A DNA stretch of 64,000 nt, taken from positions 1-64,000 of the forward strand of contig CALDGQ010000102.1 in assembly GCA_937941765.1 (NCBI GenBank), in the 5' to 3' direction. This DNA comes from an uncultured Saprospiraceae bacterium (lineage in GTDB: Bacteria > Bacteroidota > Bacteroidia > Chitinophagales > Saprospiraceae). The notes under the pieces are model-generated. The model had not been told where the DNA came from. It made no database searches and was given only the letters and a program-made list of their open reading frames with translations. Made by a program: the position numbers and the translations under genes. This document shows, in pieces, positions 63,865 to 64,000 of the stretch (position 1 is its first letter; each line of letters opens with the position of its first letter).

Positions 63865-64000
63865 AAAATTTAATATTCACCATTTGTTCTTTCAACTACT
63901 TAGGTCAAGCACTTACGTTAGGTGATTCCATCAAAAAAACGAATCCGGATTATAAATTTGTGATTGGTTTGGTGGATCGAATCGAAGATCGAAAACATAT
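63861..64000 (+). CDS. Putative glycosyltransferase, N-terminal fragment (runs off window)
   Basis: The ATG overlaps the previous stop (ATGA). The 46 visible residues begin NLIFTICSFNYLGQALTLGD and continue SIKKTNPDYKFVIGLVDR, a start I associate with GT-A-like transferases of Bacteroidota polysaccharide loci. The gene is cut by the right edge, so the cluster continues beyond the window. Confidence 0.5.
   Translation, partial: MKNLIFTICSFNYLGQALTLGDSIKKTNPDYKFVIGLVDRIEDRKH

Noticed and set aside
37575-64000. Prophage, integrative element or insertion sequences in the polysaccharide cluster
   Set aside because: No transposase, integrase, phage structural gene, tRNA junction or flanking direct repeat was seen.

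Overview
The window is AT-rich bacterial DNA from a member of the phylum Bacteroidota. The evidence is: two proteins with type IX secretion (T9SS) C-terminal sorting domains; an ECF sigma / FecR / TonB-receptor / DUF4249 cassette; a RemB/Wzi-like outer-membrane barrel; an UpxY-type NusG paralogue at the head of a surface-polysaccharide locus; and a promoter of the Bacteroidota type (TTG, 20 nt, TAnnTTTG). I cannot name the genus. No rRNA, tRNA, CRISPR array, insertion sequence or prophage was seen.

Layout. (1) 1-10525: the C-terminal ~3,500 residues of a giant secreted adhesin-like protein, about 39 HYR-like cysteine modules followed by a PKD-like domain and a T9SS signal; an exact 1206-bp higher-order repeat lies inside it. 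(2) 10875-16309: ECF sigma factor, FecR anti-sigma factor, STN-containing TonB-dependent receptor and DUF4249 lipoprotein, then a Crp-family regulator (16478-17155). (3) 25347 down to 17351, minus strand: FkbH-like HAD enzyme, methyltransferase, medium-chain reductase, MaoC-like protein, acyl carrier protein, a 17-bp perfect hairpin, MBOAT acyltransferase, SGNH protein and a T9SS-secreted protein. This looks like a machine that builds an unusual acyl group on a carrier protein and passes it across the membrane, formally similar to Dlt D-alanylation. (4) 25827-30041: two TonB-like proteins and a RemB/Wzi-like barrel. (5) 33516-30574, minus strand: cysC-cysD-cysN, making PAPS. (6) 33704-37390: cobalamin-dependent methionine synthase. 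(7) 37575 to beyond the right edge, plus strand: a large surface-polysaccharide cluster.

The polysaccharide cluster opens with export proteins (SLBB/OPX and Wzz), a winged-helix regulator behind a promoter whose -7 element sits inside a perfect inverted repeat, a long leader hairpin and an UpxY antiterminator. Its sugar genes suggest at least three special residues: a 2,3-diacetamido-uronic acid (WbpD, TviB/WbpO, WbpE and WbpB homologues), Fuc4NAc (WecD, WecE and WecF-like proteins in a row) and a perosamine-like, possibly N-methylated, amino sugar (DegT aminotransferase plus methyltransferase). Export genes are of two kinds: a Wzx flippase and a Wzm/Wzt ABC transporter whose ATPase has a C-terminal glycan-binding-type extension. 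Immediately after Wzt is a three-domain fusion (left-handed beta-helix acyltransferase, kinase-like domain, methyltransferase) that resembles the WbdD chain terminator in content but not in domain order.

Two sulfotransferases in the same cluster give a likely use for the PAPS made by cysCDN, so the final polymer is probably sulfated as well as acylated and methylated. The two observations most worth following are the FkbH/ACP/MBOAT/SGNH system and the acyltransferase-kinase-methyltransferase fusion beside Wzm/Wzt.
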